A stretch of 64,000 nucleotides of DNA from the NCBI RefSeq assembly GCF_932526225.1, contig NC_064043.1, positions 1,261,501 to 1,325,500 of the forward strand, in the 5' to 3' direction. This stretch comes from Nematostella vectensis. Its lineage: Eukaryota > Cnidaria > Anthozoa > Actiniaria > Edwardsiidae. A program made the translations under genes and the position numbers. Below the pieces are notes generated by a model. That model was given only the letters and a program-made list of their open reading frames with translations, was not told the origin of the DNA and did not search any database. Position 1 is the stretch's first letter. Each line of letters starts with the position of its first letter. Below are positions 1 through 14,945 of the stretch, piece after piece.

Positions 1-3000
1 AAGTATCGATATTTAAAAAAAAAAAATAAAGAAAAAAAAATAGGCTATCAGCGGGAATCGAACCCGGGTCGCTGCGTTAGTAGTCAAGTGCCCGCAACGA
101 AAGACTAACGTGGCATTGCTGAAGGGAATTGTAATGAAAATTACGTTTAATACTATTGGTATCGTAAACTATCCCAAGAAAAGTCACCATCGGACTGGAG
201 GTTACATTCGGGAAAAGCTTCAGGGTTACATTCGGGAATTTGTTTTACGAGTGTAACCTCCAAAAGGTTACAATCGATAATTTTTTTTCCGAATGTAAAT
301 TCCAAAAAGTAACATTAGGAAAAATAAAACAGTATACTCGGAAAAAAAGGTATATCAATCTATCGAGCGCTATGCTCTATGTTAGAATCTACTTAATCAG
401 GTTATCCAAGGAATCTAGTTAGTTATTGTGTGCATAAAATATGTACAGGATCCTGAACAAAGCATGAGCACATCAAAGATGCTGAGAGTACATAAAAATG
501 TCCCTATACCTTCTTTTTATGTCATGACACACCAAGAACAGTATAATTAAGTATCGATATTTAACAAACAAATAAAGAAAAAAAATAGGCTATCAGCGGG
601 AATCGAACCCGGGTCGCTGCGTTAGTAGTCAAGTGCCCGCAACGAAAGACTAACGTGGCATTGCTGAAGGGAATTGTAATGAAAATTACGTCTAATACTA
701 TTGGTATCGTAAACTATCCCAAGAAAAGTCACCATCGGACTGGAGGTTACATTCGGGAAAAGCTTCAGGGTTACATTCGGGAATTTGTTTTACGAGTGTA
801 ACCGCCAAAAGGTTACAATCGATAATTTTTTTTTCCGAATGTAAATTCCAAAAAGTAACATTAGGAAAAATCAAACAGTATACTCGGAAAAAAAGGTATA
901 TCAATCTATCGAGCGCTATGCTCTATGTTAGAATCTACTTAATCAAGTTATCCAAGGAATCTAGTTAGTTCTTGTGTGCATAAAAAATGTACAGGATCCT
1001 GAACAAAGCATGAGCACATCAAAGATGCTGAGATTACATAAAAATGTCCCTATACCTTCTTTTTATGTCATGACACACCAAGAACAGTATAATTAAGTAT
1101 CGATATTTAAAAAAAAATAAAGAAAAAAAAATAGGCTATCAGCGGGAATCGAACCCGGGTAGCTGCGTTAGTAGTCAAGTGCCCGCAACGAAAGACTAAC
1201 GTGGCATTGCTGAAGGGAATTGTAATAAAAAATAACTTTTAATACTATTGGTATCGTAAACTATCCCAAGCAAAGTCACCATCGGACTGGAGGTTACATT
1301 CGGGAAAAGCTTCAGGGTTACATTCGGGAATTTGTTTTACGAGTGTAACCTCCAAAAGGTTACAATCGATAATTTTTTTTTCCGAATGTAAATTCCAAAA
1401 AGTAACATTAGGAAAAATAAAACAGTATACTCGGAAAAAAAGGTATATCAATCTATCGAGCGCTATGCTCTATGTTAGAATCTACTTAATCAAGTTATCC
1501 AAGGATTCTAGTTAGTTCTTGTGTGCATAAAACTGTACAGGATCCTGAACAAAGCATGAGCACATCAAAGATGCTGAGAGTACATAAAAATGTCCCTATA
1601 CCTTCTTTTTATGTCATGACAAACCAAGAACAGTATAATTAAGTATCGATATTTAAAAAAAAAATAAAGAAAAAAAATTTGGCTATCAGCGGGAATCGAA
1701 CCCGGGTCGCTGCGTTAGTAGTCAAGTGCCCGCAACGAAAGACTAACGTGGCATTGCTGAAGGGAATTGTAATGAAAATTACGTTTAATACTATTGGTAT
1801 CGTAAACTATCCCAAGAAAAGTCACCATCGGACTGGAGGTTACATTCGGGAAAAGCTTCAGGGTTACATTCGGGAATTTGTTTTACGAGTGTACCCTCCA
1901 AAAGGTTACAATCGATAATTTTTTTTCCGAATGTAAATTCCAAAAAGTAACATTAGGAAAAATAAAACAGTATACTCGGAAAAAAAGGTATATCAATCTA
2001 TCGAGCGCTATGCTCTATGTTAGAATCTACTTAATCAAGTTATCCAAGGAATCTAGTTAGTTATTGTGTGCATAAAATATGTACAGGATCCTGAACAAAG
2101 CATGAGCACATCAAAGATGCTGAGAGTACATAAAAATGTCCCTATACCTTCTTTTTATGTCATGACACACCAAGAACAGTATAATTAAGTATCGATATTT
2201 AACAAACAAATAAAGAAAAAAAATAGGCTATCAGCGGGAATCGAACCCGGGTCGCTGCGTTAGTAGTCAAGTGCCCGCAACGAAAGACTAACGTGGCATT
2301 GCTGAAGGGAATTGTAATGAAAATTACGTCTAATACTATTGGTATCGTAAACTATCCCAAGAAAAGTCACCATCGGACTGGAGGTTACATTCGGGAAAAG
2401 CTTCAGGGTTACATTCGGGAATTTGTTTTACGAGTGTAACCTCCAAAAGGTTACAATCGATAATTTTTTTTTCCGAATGTAAATTCCAAAAAGTAACATT
2501 AGGAAAAATCAAACAGTATACTCGGAAAAAAAGGTATATCAATCTATCGAGCGCTATGCTCTATGCTAGAATCTACTTAATCAAGTTATCCAAGGAATCT
2601 AGTTAGTTCTTGTGTGCATAAAAAATGTACAGGATCCTGAACAAAGCATGAGCACATCAAAGATGCTGAGATTACATAAAAATGTCCCTATACCTTCTTT
2701 TTATGTCATGACACACCAAGAACAGTATAATTAAGTATCGATATTTAAAAAAAAATAAAGAAAAAAAAATAGGCTATCAGCGGGAATCGAACCCGGGTAG
2801 CTGCGTTAGTAGTCAAGTGCCCGCAACGAAAGACTAACGTGGCATTGCTGAAGGGAATTGTAATGAAAATTACTTTTAATACTATTGGTATCGTAAACTA
2901 TCCCAAACAAAGTCACCATCGGACTGGAGGTTACATTCGGGAAAAGCTTCAGGGTTACATTCGGGAATTTGTTTTACGAGTGTAACCTCCAAAAGGTTAC

Positions 3001-6000
3001 AATCGATATTTTTTTTCCGAATGTAAATTCCAAAAAAGTAACATTAGGAAAAATAAAACAGTATACTCGGAAAAAAAGGTATATCAATCTATCGAGCGCT
3101 ATGCTCTATGTTAGAATCTACTTAATCAAGTTATCCAAGGAATCTAGTTAGTTCTTGTGTGCATAAAATATGTACAGGATCCTGAACAAAGCATGAGCAC
3201 ATCAAAGATGCTGAGAGTACATAAAAATGTCCCTATACCTTCTTTTTATGTCATGACACACCAAGAACAGTATAATTAAGTATCGATATTTAAAAAAAAA
3301 AAAAAGAAAAAAAAAATAGGCTATCAGCGGTAATCGAACCCGGGTCGCTGCGTTAGTAGTCAAGTGCCCGCAACGAAAGACTAACGTGGCATTGCTGAAG
3401 GGAATTGTAATGAAAATTACGTCTAATACTATTGGTATCGTAAACTATCCCAAGAAAAGTCACCATCGGACTGGAGGTTACATTCGGGAAAAGCTTCAGG
3501 GTTACATTCGGGAATTTGTTTTACGAGTGTAACCTCCAAAAGGTTACAATCGATAATTTTTTTTCCGAATGTAAATTCCAAAAAGTAACATTAGGAAAAA
3601 TCAAACAGTATACTCGGAAAAAAAGGTATATCAATCTATCGAGCGCTATGCTCTATGTTAGAATCTACTTAATCAAGTTATCCAAGGAATCTAGTTAGTT
3701 CTTGTGTGCATAAAAAATGTACAGGATCCTGAACAAAGCATGAGCACATCAAAGATGCTGAGATTACATAAAAATGTCCCTATACCTTCTTTTTATGTCA
3801 TGACACACCAAGAACAGTATAATTAAGTATCGATATTTAAAAAAAAATAAAGAAAAAAAAATAGGCTATCAGCGGGAATCGAACCCGGGTAGCTGCGTTA
3901 GTAGTCAAGTGCCCGCAACGAAAGACTAACGTGGCATTGCTGAAGGGAATTGTAATGAAAATTACTTTTAATACTATTGGTATCGTAAACTATCCCAAAC
4001 AAAGTCACCATCGGACTGGAGGTTACATTCGGGAAAAGCTTCAGGGTTACATTCGGGAATTTGTTTTACGAGTGTAACCTCCAAAAGGTTACAATCGATA
4101 TTTTTTTTCCGAATGTAAATTCCAAAAAAGTAACATTAGGAAAAATAAAACAGTATACTCGGAAAAAAAGGTATATCAATCTATCGAGCGCTATGCTCTA
4201 TGTTAGAATCTACTTAATCAAGTTATCCAAGGAATCTAGTTAGTTCTTGTGTGCATAAAATATGTACAGGATCCTGAACAAAGCATGAGCACATCAAAGA
4301 TGCTGAGAGTACATAAAAATGTCCCTATACCTTCTTTTTATGTCATGAAACACCAAGAACAGTATAATTAAGTATCGATATTTAAAAAAAAAAATAAAGA
4401 AAAAAAAAATAGGCTATCAGCGGTAATCGAGCCCGGGTCGCTGCGTTAGTAGTCAAGTGCCCGCAACGAAAGACTAACGTGGCATTGCTGAAGGGAATTG
4501 TAATGAAAATTACTTTTAATACTATTGGTATCGTAAACTATCCCAAGCAAAGTCACCATTGGACTGGAGGTTACATTCGGGAAAAGCTTCAGGGTTACAT
4601 TCGGGAATTTGTTTTACGAGTGTAACCTCCAAAAGGTTACAATCGGTAATTTTTTTTTCCGAATGTAAATTCCAAAAAGTAACATTAGGAAAAATAAAAC
4701 AGTATACTCGGAAAAAAAGGTATATCACTCTATCGAGCGCTATGCTCTATGTTAGAATCTACTTAATCAAGTTATCCAAGGAATCTAGTTAGTTCTTGTG
4801 TGCATAAAATATGTACAGGATCCTGAACCAAGCATGAGCACATCAAAGATGCTGAGAGTACATAAAAATGTCCCTATACCTTCTTTTTATGTCATGACAC
4901 ACCAAGAACAGTATAATTAAGTATCGATATTTAAAAAAAAAAATAAAGAAAAAAAAATAGGCTATCAGCGGGAATCGAACCCGGGTAGCTGCGTTAGTAG
5001 TCAAGTGCCCGCAAGGAAAGACTAACGTGGCATTGCTGAAGGGAATTGTAATGAAAATTACGTTTAATACTATTGGTATCGTAAACTATCCCAAGAAAAG
5101 TCACCATCGGACTGGAGGTTACATTCGGGAAAAGCTTCAGGGTTACATTCGGGAATTTGTTTTACGAGTGTAACCTCCAAAAGGTTACAATCGATAATTT
5201 TTTTTCCGAATGTAAATTCCAAAAAGTAACATTAGGAAAAATAAAACAGTATACTCGGAAAAAAAGGTATATCAATCTATCGAGCGCTATGCTCTATGTT
5301 AGAATCTACTTAATCAGGTTATCCAAGGAATCTAGTTAGTTATTGTGTGCATAAAATATGTACAGGATCCTGAACAAAGCATGAGCACATCAAAGATGCT
5401 GAGAGTACATAAAAATGTCCCTATACCTTCTTTTTATGTCATGACACACCAAGAACAGTATAATTAAGTATCGATATTTAACAAACAAATAAAGAAAAAA
5501 AATAGGCTATCAGCGGGAATCGAACCCGGGTCGCTGCGTTAGTAGTCAAGTGCCCGCAACGAAAGACTAACGTGGCATTGCTGAAGGGAATTGTAATGAA
5601 AATTACGTCTAATACTATTGGTATCGTAAACTATCCCAAGAAAAGTCACCATCGGACTGGAGGTTACATTCGGGAAAAGCTTCAGGGTTACATTCGGGAA
5701 TTTGTTTTACGAGTGTAACCTCCAAAAGGTTACAATCGATAATTTTTTTTCCGAATGTAAATTCCAAAAAGTAACATTAGGAAAAATCAAACAGTATACT
5801 CGGAAAAAAAGGTATATCAATCTATCGAGCGCTATGCTCTATGTTAGAATCTACTTAATCAAGTTATCCAAGGAATCTAGTTAGTTCTTGTGTGCATAAA
5901 AAATGTACAGGATCCTGAACAAAGCATGAGCACATCAAAGATGCTGAGATTACATAAAAATGTCCCTATACCTTCTTTTTATGTCATGACACACCAAGAA

Positions 6001-9000
6001 CAGTATAATTAAGTATCGATATTTAAAAAAAAATAAAGAAAAAAAAATAGGCTATCAGCGGGAATCGAACCCGGGTAGCTGCGTTAGTAGTCAAGTGCCC
6101 GCAACGAAAGACTAACGTGGCATTGCTGAAGGGAATTGTAATGAAAATTACTTTTAATACTATTGGTATCGTAAACTATCCCAAACAAAGTCACCATCGG
6201 ACTGGAGGTTACATTCGGGAAAAGCTTCAGGGTTACATTCGGGAATTTGTTTTACGAGTGTAACCTCCAAAAGGTTACAATCGATATTTTTTTTTCGAAT
6301 GTAAATTCCAAAAAAGTAACATTAGGAAAAATAAAACAGTATACTCGGAAAAAAAGGTATATCAATCTATCGAGCGCTATGTTCTATGTTAGAATCTACT
6401 TAATCAAGTTATCCAAGGAATCTAGTTAGTTCTTGTGTGCATAAAATATGTACAGGATCCTGAACAAAGCATGAGCACATCAAAGATGCTGAGAGTACAT
6501 AAAAATGTCCCTATACCTTCTTTTTATGTCATGACACACCAAGAACAGTATAATTAAGTATCGATATTTAAAAAAAAAAATAAAGAAAAAAAAAATAGGC
6601 TATCAGCGGTAATCGAACCCGGGTCGCTGCGTTAGTAGTCAAGTGCCCGCAACGAAAGACTAACGTGGCATTGCTGAAGGGAATTGTAATGAAAATTACG
6701 TCTAATACTATTGGTATCGTAAACTATCCCAAGAAAAGTCACCATCGGACTGGAGGTTACATTCAAGAAAAGCTTCAGGGTTACATTCGGGAATTTGTTT
6801 TACGAGTGTAACCTCCAAAAGGTTACAATCGATAATTTTTTTTCCGAATGTAAATTCCAAAAAGTAACAATAGGAAAAATCAAACAGTATACTCGGAAAA
6901 AAAGGTATATCAATCTATCGAGCGCTATGCTCTATGTTAGAATCTACTTAATCAAGTTATCCAAGGAATCTAGTTAGTTCTTGTGTGCATAAAAAATGTA
7001 CAGGATCCTGAACAAAGCATGAGCACATCAAAGATGCTGAGATTACATAAAAATGTCCCTATACCTTCTTTTTATGTCATGACACACCAAGAACAGTATA
7101 ATTAAGTATCGATATTTAAAAAAAATTAAAGAAAAAAAAATAGGCTATCAGCGGGAATCGAACCCGTGTAGCTGCGTTAGTAGTCAAGTGCCCGCAACGA
7201 AAGACTAACGTGGCATTGCTGAAGGGAATTGTAATGAAAATTACTTTTAATACTATTGGTATCGTAAACTATCCCAAACAAAGTCACCATCGGACTGGAG
7301 GTTACATTCGGGAAAAGCTTCAGGGTTACATTCGGGAATTTGTTTTACGAGTGTAACCTCCAAAAGGTTACAATCGATATTTTTTTTCCGAATGTAAATT
7401 CCAAAAAAGTAACATTAGGAAAAATAAAACAGTATACTCGGAAAAAAAGGTATATCAATCTATCGAGCGCTATGCTCTATGTTAGAATCTACTTAATCAA
7501 GTTATCCAAGGAATCTAGTTAGTTCTTGTGTGCATAAAATATGTACAGGATCCTGAACAAAGCATGAGCACATCAAAGATGCTGAGAGTACATAAAAATG
7601 TCCCTATACCTTCTTTTTATGTCATGAAACACCAAGAACAGTATAATTAAGTATCGATATTTAAAAAAAAAAATAAAGAAAAAAAAAATAGGCTATCAGC
7701 GGTAATCGAGCCCGGGTCGCTGCGTTAGTAGTCAAGTGCCCGCAACGAAAGACTAACGTGGCATTGCTGAAGGGAATTGTAATGAAAATTACTTTTAATA
7801 CTATTGGTATCGTAAACTATCCCAAGCAAAGTCACCATTGGACTGGAGGTTACATTCGGGCAAAGCTTCAGGGTTACATTCGGGAATTTGTTTTACGAGT
7901 GTAACCTCCAAAAGGTTACAATCGGTAATTTTTTTTTCCGAATGTAAATTCCAAAAAGTAACATTAGGAAAAATAAAACAGTATACTCGGAAAAAAAGGT
8001 ATATCACTCTATCGAGCGCTATGCTCTATGTTAGAATCTACTTAATCAAGTTATCCAAGGAATCTAGTTAGTTCTTGTGTGCATAAAATATGTACAGGAT
8101 CCTGAACCAAGCATGAGCACATCAAAGATGCTGAGAGTACATAAAAATGTCCCTATACCTTCTTTTTATGTCATGACACACCAAGAACAGTATAATTAAG
8201 TATCGATATTTAAAAAAAAAAAATAAAGAAAAAAAATAGGCTATCAGCGGGAATCGAACCCGGGTAGCTGCGTTAGTAGTCAAGTGCCCGCAAGGAAAGA
8301 CTAACGTGGCATTGCTGAAGGGAATTGTAATGAAAATTACGTTTAATACTATTGGTATCGTAAACTATCCCAAGAAAAGTCACCATCGGACTGGAGGTTA
8401 CATTCGGGAAAAGCTTCAGGGTTACATTCGGGAATTTGTTTTACGAGTGTAACCTCCAAAAGGTTACAATCGATAATTTTTTTTCCGAATGTAAATTCCA
8501 AAAAGTAACATTAGGAAAAATAAAACAGTATACTCGGAAAAATACGTATATCAATCTATCGAGCGCTATGCTCTATGTTAGAATCTACTTAATCAAGTTA
8601 TCCAAGGAATCTAGTTAGTTCTTGTGTGCATAAAATATGTACAGGATCCTGAACAAAGCATGAGCACATCAAAGATGCTGAGAGTACATAAAAATGTCCC
8701 TATACCTTCTTTTTATGTCATGAAACACCAAGAACAGTATAATTAAGTATCGATATTTAAAAAAAAAAATAAAGAAAAAAAAAAATAGGCTATCAGCGGT
8801 AATCGAGCCCGGGTCGCTGCGTTAGTAGTCAAGTGCCCGCAACGAAAGACTAACGTGGCATTGCTGAAGGGAATTGTAATGAAAATTACTTTTAATACTA
8901 TTGGTATCGTAAACTATCCCAAGCAAAGTCACCATTGGACTGGAGGTTACATTCGGGAAAAGCTTCAGGGTTACATTCGGGAATTTGTTTTACGAGTGTA

Positions 9001-12000
9001 ACCTCCAAAAGGTTACAATCGGTAATTTTTTTTTCCGAATGTAAATTCCAAAAAGTAACATTAGGAAAAATAAAACAGTATACTCGGAAAAAAAGGTATA
9101 TCACTCTATCGAGCGCTATGCTCTATGTTAGAATCTACTTAATCAAGTTATCCAAGGAATCTAGTTAGTTCTTGTGTGCATAAAATATGTACAGGATCCT
9201 GAACCAAGCATGAGCACATCAAAGATGCTGAGAGTACATAAAAATGTCCCTATACCTTCTTTTTATGTCATGACACACCAAGAACAGTATAATTAAGTAT
9301 CGATATTTAAAAAAAAAAAATAAAGAAAAAAAAATAGGCTATCAGCGGGAATCGAACCCGGGTAGCTGCGTTAGTAGTCAAGTGCCCGCAAGGAAAGACT
9401 AACGTGGCATTGCTGAAGGGAATTGTAATGAAAATTACGTTTAATACTATTGGTATCGTAAACTATCCCAAGAAAAGTCACCATCGGACTGGAGGTTACA
9501 TTCGGGAAAAGCTTCAGGGTTACATTCGGGAATTTGTTTTACGAGTGTAACCTCCAAAAGGTTACAATCGATAATTTTTTTTCCGAATGTAAATTCCAAA
9601 AAGTAACATTAGGAAAAATAAAACAGTATACTCGGAAAAAAAGGTATATCAATCTATCGAGCGCTATGCTCTATGTTAGAATCTACTTAATCAAGTTATC
9701 CAAGGAATCTAGTTAGTTCTTGTGTGCATAAAATATGTACAGGATCCTGAGCAAAGCATGAGCACATCAAAGATGCTGAGAGTACATAAAAATGTCCCTA
9801 TACCTTCTTTTTATGTCATGCCACACCAAGAACAGTATAATTAAGTATCGATATTTAAAAAAAAAAAAAAAAGAAAAAAAAAAATAGGCTATCAGCGGGA
9901 ATCGAACCCGGGTCGCTGCGTTAGTAGTCAAGTGCCCTCGTCGAAAGACTAACGTGGCATTGCTGAAGGGAATTGTAATGAAAATTACGTTTAATACTAT
10001 TGGTATCGTAAACTATCCCAAGCAAAGTCACCATCGGACTGGAGGTTACATTCGGGAAAAGCTTCAGGGTTACATTCGGGAATTTGTTTTACGAGTGTAA
10101 CCTCCAAAAGGTTACAATCGATAATTTTTTTTCCGAATGTAAATTCCAAAAAGTAACATTAGAAAAAATAAAACAGTATACTCGGAAAAATAGGTATATC
10201 AATCTATCGAGCGCTATGCTCTATGTTAGAATCTACTTAATCAAGTTATCCAAGGAATCTAGTTAGTTCTTGTGTGCATAAAATATGTACAGGATCCTGA
10301 ACAAAGCATGAGCACATCAAAGATGCTGAGAGTACATAAAAATGTCCCTATACCTTCTTTTTATGTCATGACACACCAAGAACAGTATAATTAAGTATCG
10401 ATATTTAAAAAAAAATAAAGAAAAAAAAAGGCTATCAGCGGGAATCGAACCCGGGTCGCTGAGTTAGTAGTCAAGTGCCCGCAACGAAAGACTAACGTGG
10501 CATTGCTGAAGGGAATTGTAATGAAAATTACTTTTAATACTATTGGTATTGTAAACTATCCCAAGAAAAGTCACCATCGGACTGGAGGTTACATACGGGA
10601 AAAGCTTCAGGGTTACATTCGGGAATTTGTTTTACGAGTGTAACCTCCAAAAGGTTACAATCGATAATTTTTTTTCCGAATGTAAATTCCAAAAAGTAAC
10701 ATTAGGAAAAATAAAACAGTATACTCGGAAAAAAAGGTATATCAATCTATCGAGCGCTATGCTCTATGTTAGAATCTACTTAATCAAGTTATCCAAGGAA
10801 TCTAGTTAGTTCTTGTGTGCATAAAATATGTACAGGATCCTGAACAAGGCATGAGCACATCAAAGATGCTGATAGTACATAAAAATGTCCCTATACCATC
10901 TTTTTATGTCATGACACACCAAGAACAGTATAATTAAGTATCGATATTAAAAAAAAAAAAAATAAAGAAAAAAAAATAGGCTATCAGCGGGAATCGAACC
11001 CGGGTCGCTGCGTTAGTAGTCAAGTGCCTGCAACGAAAGACTAACGTGGCATTGCTGAAGGGAATTGTAATGAAAATTACTTTTACTACTATTGGTATCG
11101 TAAACTATCCCAAGCAAAGTTACCATCGGACTGGAGGTTACATTCGGGAATGATTTTTCGAGTGCAACCTCCAAAAGGTTACAATCGATAATTTTTTTTC
11201 CGAATGTAAATTCCAAAAAATAACATTAGGAAAAATAAAACAGTATACTCGGAAAAAAAGGTATATCAATCTATCGAGCGCTATGCTCTATGTTAGAATC
11301 TACTTAATCTAGTTATCCAAGGAATCTAGTTAGTTCTTGTGTGCATAAAATATGTACAGGATCCTGAACAAAGCATGAGCACATCAAAGATGCTGAGAGT
11401 ACATAAAAATGTCCCTATACCTTCTTTTTATGTCATGACACACCAAGAACAGTATAATTAAGTATCGATATTTAAAAAAAAAATATAAAGAAAAAAAATA
11501 GGCTATCAGCGGGAATCGAACCCGGGTCGCTGCGTTAGTAGTCAAGTGCCCGCAACGAAAGACTAACGTGGCATTGCTGAAGGGCATTGTAATGAAAATT
11601 ACTTTTAATACTATTGGTATCGTAAACTATCCCAAGCAAAGTCAGCATCGGACTGGAGGTTACATTCGGGAAAAGCTTCAGGGTTACATTCGGGAATTTG
11701 TTTTACGAGTGTAACCTCCAAAAGGTTACAATCGATAATTTTTTTCCGAATGTAAATTCCAATAAGTAACATTAGGAAAAATAAAATATTATACTCGGAA
11801 AAAAAGGCATATCAATCTATCGCGCGCTATGCTCTATGTTAGAATCTACTTAATCAAGTTATCCAAGGAATCTAGTTAGTTCTTGTGTGCATAAAATATG
11901 TACAGGATCCTGAACAAAGCATGAGCACATCAAAGATGCTGAGAGTACATAAAAATGTCCCTATACCTTCTTTTTATGTCATGACACACCAAGAACAGTA

Positions 12001-12795
12001 TAATTAAGTATCGATATTTAAAAAAAAAAAAATAAAGAAAAAAAATAGGCTATCAGCGGGAATCGAACCCGGGTAGCTGCGTTAGTAGTCAAGTGCCCGC
12101 AACGAAAGACTAACGTGGCATTGCTGAAGGGAATTGTAATGAAAATTACTTTTACTACTATTGGTATCGTAAACTATCCCAAGCAAAGTTACCATCGGAC
12201 TGGAGGTTACATTCGGGAATGATTTTTCGAGTGCAACCTCCAAAAGGTTACAATCGATAATTTTTTTTCCGAATGTAAATTCCAAAAAGTAACATTAGGA
12301 AAAATAAAACAGTATACTCGGAAAAAAAGGTATATCAATCTATCGAGCGCTATGCTCTATGTTAGAATCTACTTAATCTAGTTATCCAAGGAATCTAGTT
12401 AGTTCTTGTGTGCATAAAATATGTACAGGATTCTGAACAAAGCATGAGCACATCAAAGATGCTGAGAGTACATAAAAATGTCCCTATACCTTCTTTTTAT
12501 GTCATGACACACCAAGAACAGTATAATTAAGTATCGATATTAAAAAAAAAATAAAGAAAAAAAAATACGCTATCAGCGGGAATCGAAACCGGGTAGCTGC
12601 GTTAGTAGTCAAGTGTCCGCAACGAAAGACTAACGTGGCATTGCTGAAGGGAATTGAAATGAAAATTACTTTTAATACTATTGGTATCGTAAACTATCCC
12701 CAAGCAAAGTCACCATCGGACTGGAGGTTACATTCGGGAAAAGCATCAGGGTTACATTCGGGAATTTTTTTTACGAGTGTAACCTCCAAAAGGTT
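1..12795. repeat. ~547-bp satellite array, about 23.5 monomers
   Basis: Head-to-tail monomers start with AAGTATCGATATT at 1, 549, 1095, 1641, 2187, 2733, 3278, 3825, 4370, 4919, 5465, 6011, 6555, 7104, 7649, 8198, 8745, 9295, 9843, 10393, 10935, 11460, 12005 and 12529. Spacing is 545-550 bp, dropping to 524-525 bp in two late monomers (from 10935 and 12529 backwards) that lack part of the TTACATTCGGGAA block. Each monomer has an A-rich stretch, a tRNA-like segment, two direct copies of GGTTACATTCGGGAA and inverted copies of the same words (TGTAACCTCC, TTCCGAATGT) that could fold. Monomers are almost identical, which indicates recent homogenisation. The array continues past the left edge and ends at a junction with the 2.1 kb repeat. 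The 60-79-codon open frames recurring here come from the repeat and are not regarded as genes. Confidence 0.97.
43..130 (-). other. tRNA-like segment with Pol III B box (in every 547-bp monomer)
   Basis: Read on the minus strand, each monomer contains a perfect B box, GGTTCGATTCC (complement of 54-64 in the first monomer). It lies in a T-arm-like context and is followed by ...GATAGCC and then a long T run (the A-rich stretch on the plus strand), the arrangement of a Pol III terminator. Upstream is a region resembling a D arm and anticodon loop (loop CTACTAA), but the anticodon stem pairs poorly and the acceptor strands do not match, so no functional tRNA folds. It is best read as a tRNA-derived remnant, SINE-head style, carried by the satellite. 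Other monomers repeat it at the ~547-bp period. Confidence 0.55.
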
Positions 12796-14945
12796 AAGTA
12801 AATCCTAAAACATGTATAACGTACAACACACTAGATATTCCATGGCTATTGACTGTTTTCCACTCACATGTTTTTACATTTATAACAAGTATACAACTTC
12901 ATTCTGGTACATCTTGTGGTGAATGAGGGAAAAGACAGGAAAAGGTTCCGCATCACAATGTTTTCATGGGCCCCCATGATTCCGAGTTGGGTGTGGCCCC
13001 TCTGGATGTTGATATGTCAACCTCACAGCCGCATGAAAGAAATGCCTAATATCGAATGCCATACAGTGGGTGTTTTGCAGTCAAGATGGTTTCTGTTAGA
13101 AGGTAAACATTTTTCTAAATAATTGTAATCATAGCTATGGTCACACTATACATAGAACTGTAAATAAAAAGAAAGATAAGAAAGAAAAATAAATATATAT
13201 TTGCAGTCAAACTACAGAATTGCATGATAATCTTCAATATATTGAATAAAAGACTGCAAAACCAACATCTGTTGTACCAGTTGCTTAGTTGCTTGGCTAT
13301 TTTGAGCTGAATTCCCCCCCCCCCCCCAAAAAAAAATAATAATAATAAAGCAAACTCAAAATAAAACGAAAACAACAGAGACCCACCACCACCTATTTTG
13401 ATTTGCTTACAGCCATTTAAAGGGGCAGTGTCGTTGTAATAGCTTTGCAATAGCTCTCTGTCCCTGATACAATGAATTTCAGTGAAATTCTAATACTGAC
13501 TTATGAGCTTTTGTTACATATGGGAGACTTAGATTCAAAGAAAATGACCACAAACTGTCAATAAACATAGTTTTCAATAAAATATTATATTATGTCAACA
13601 AGGTATTGACAGCTTTAAAAAAAGGTCAACTGTTTGTAGCTAAATAAAAAGCTAAGCCTACAATAAACACTGACTCGAGACATGTGCAGAATCATGGCGC
13701 TGCAACTTTAAAGTAAAATAAAGCTTGACTTAGTCAGCGCAGACAGTATTGCTGATTTTGTCAATATTCTATGCGATTTTACGACCCCCTTCCCCCTTAC
13801 GTCTTTAATTGCATTTTTGATTTTTTAATGGATATTTAGGCCGGTATGTAGGTTAATAAGCTTCACAAAGAAAAAGAGAATCGCCAAATCCCACTTTATT
13901 TATTTTTTATTTGTTTTATGATTTTTACATGATATTAAAACAACGATTCCCAGAACAACGTATTTTTTCTTCCCTAATTTGATGTCCTGTACACAATAAA
14001 AGACAATGCGCCCGTGCGTTACGATGCCACGCGCCGACATAGGCAGCCCCCAAGGGACCCAAGACGCCCAAATAGACCTGTATTTTTTTTTTTCATCCTA
14101 TATCTCGGCGAGCTGTGCGTGGCGTAACCGTATTATAGGCCTGGGATCCTGGTTATTGTTCTCCCCATTAATGCGCGGGTCGGAATACCTTGCAAGAGTG
14201 TTGTACAGCATATTCGCCGGAAATATCGTTGCTTGGGGCCTTCGGGTTCTTTACAGCCTTCCGTAAAAGCCTTGTGCTGCCATACCGATTGGGTAATCCG
14301 TATGTATGGTTTCCATTTTGTTCTTCAGGCCGGCTTTGAACCCAGGCCAATGGCATTAAAAAATTTTTTTTTTCAAATCTATTTTCTTACTTAGTGATAA
14401 GCCCCCTCAATCCTGCATAGTTTTGCGTAAAAATAATACAAAAAAAAACGATAAAAAAAGGGAAGCATACATAGAATGCTTAATTGGTGGAGAGAAGAGG
14501 GGTATTAAGGAAATCTGGATTTCTTATTACCATAATGTCAACAAAAGGAGAGTGGAGGGGCACTCTCTCAATACAATATTGCAGTTGTTACCTATTATTG
14601 AATAAGTTGGTAACATGTCTTTGTTTATCAAACAAGGTCTATTTGTGAGACAAGCAAACTCGTGGAAGAGTGTTGAAAGAAAAGGAGAGTGTTAAAAGAC
14701 AAAAAATATCTGATTAGAAAACTACTGTAGATTCCTTTGCACCTAGATAATAACAAAAATCATTTTGTTTGTTATTTAGGAGGGAAGAGACAAGCTCTAC
14801 GAGGTCAATGAGAAGTATGTATTACTCTTCTCAATTATACAAGTAGTGAATAATATTTTTTTTTTAACTACTGTAATTTAGTAAGTATAAGTAAGTAAAT
14901 CCTAAAACATGTATAACGTACAACACACTAGATATTCCATGGCTA

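Noticed and set aside
43-130. Functional tRNA gene in each satellite monomer
   Set aside because: The B box is perfect, but the acceptor strands do not pair and the anticodon stem has three mismatches.
240-12285. Repeated 60-79-codon open frames on both strands of the satellite
   Set aside because: They are the same frame in each monomer, are lost or changed by poly-A length differences, have no domain, and follow the repeat rather than codon conservation.
13115-13450. 111-codon minus-strand frame across the C-rich tract of the 2.1-kb repeat
   Set aside because: It depends on homopolymer lengths that differ between repeat copies; hydrophobic low-complexity translation of simple sequence.
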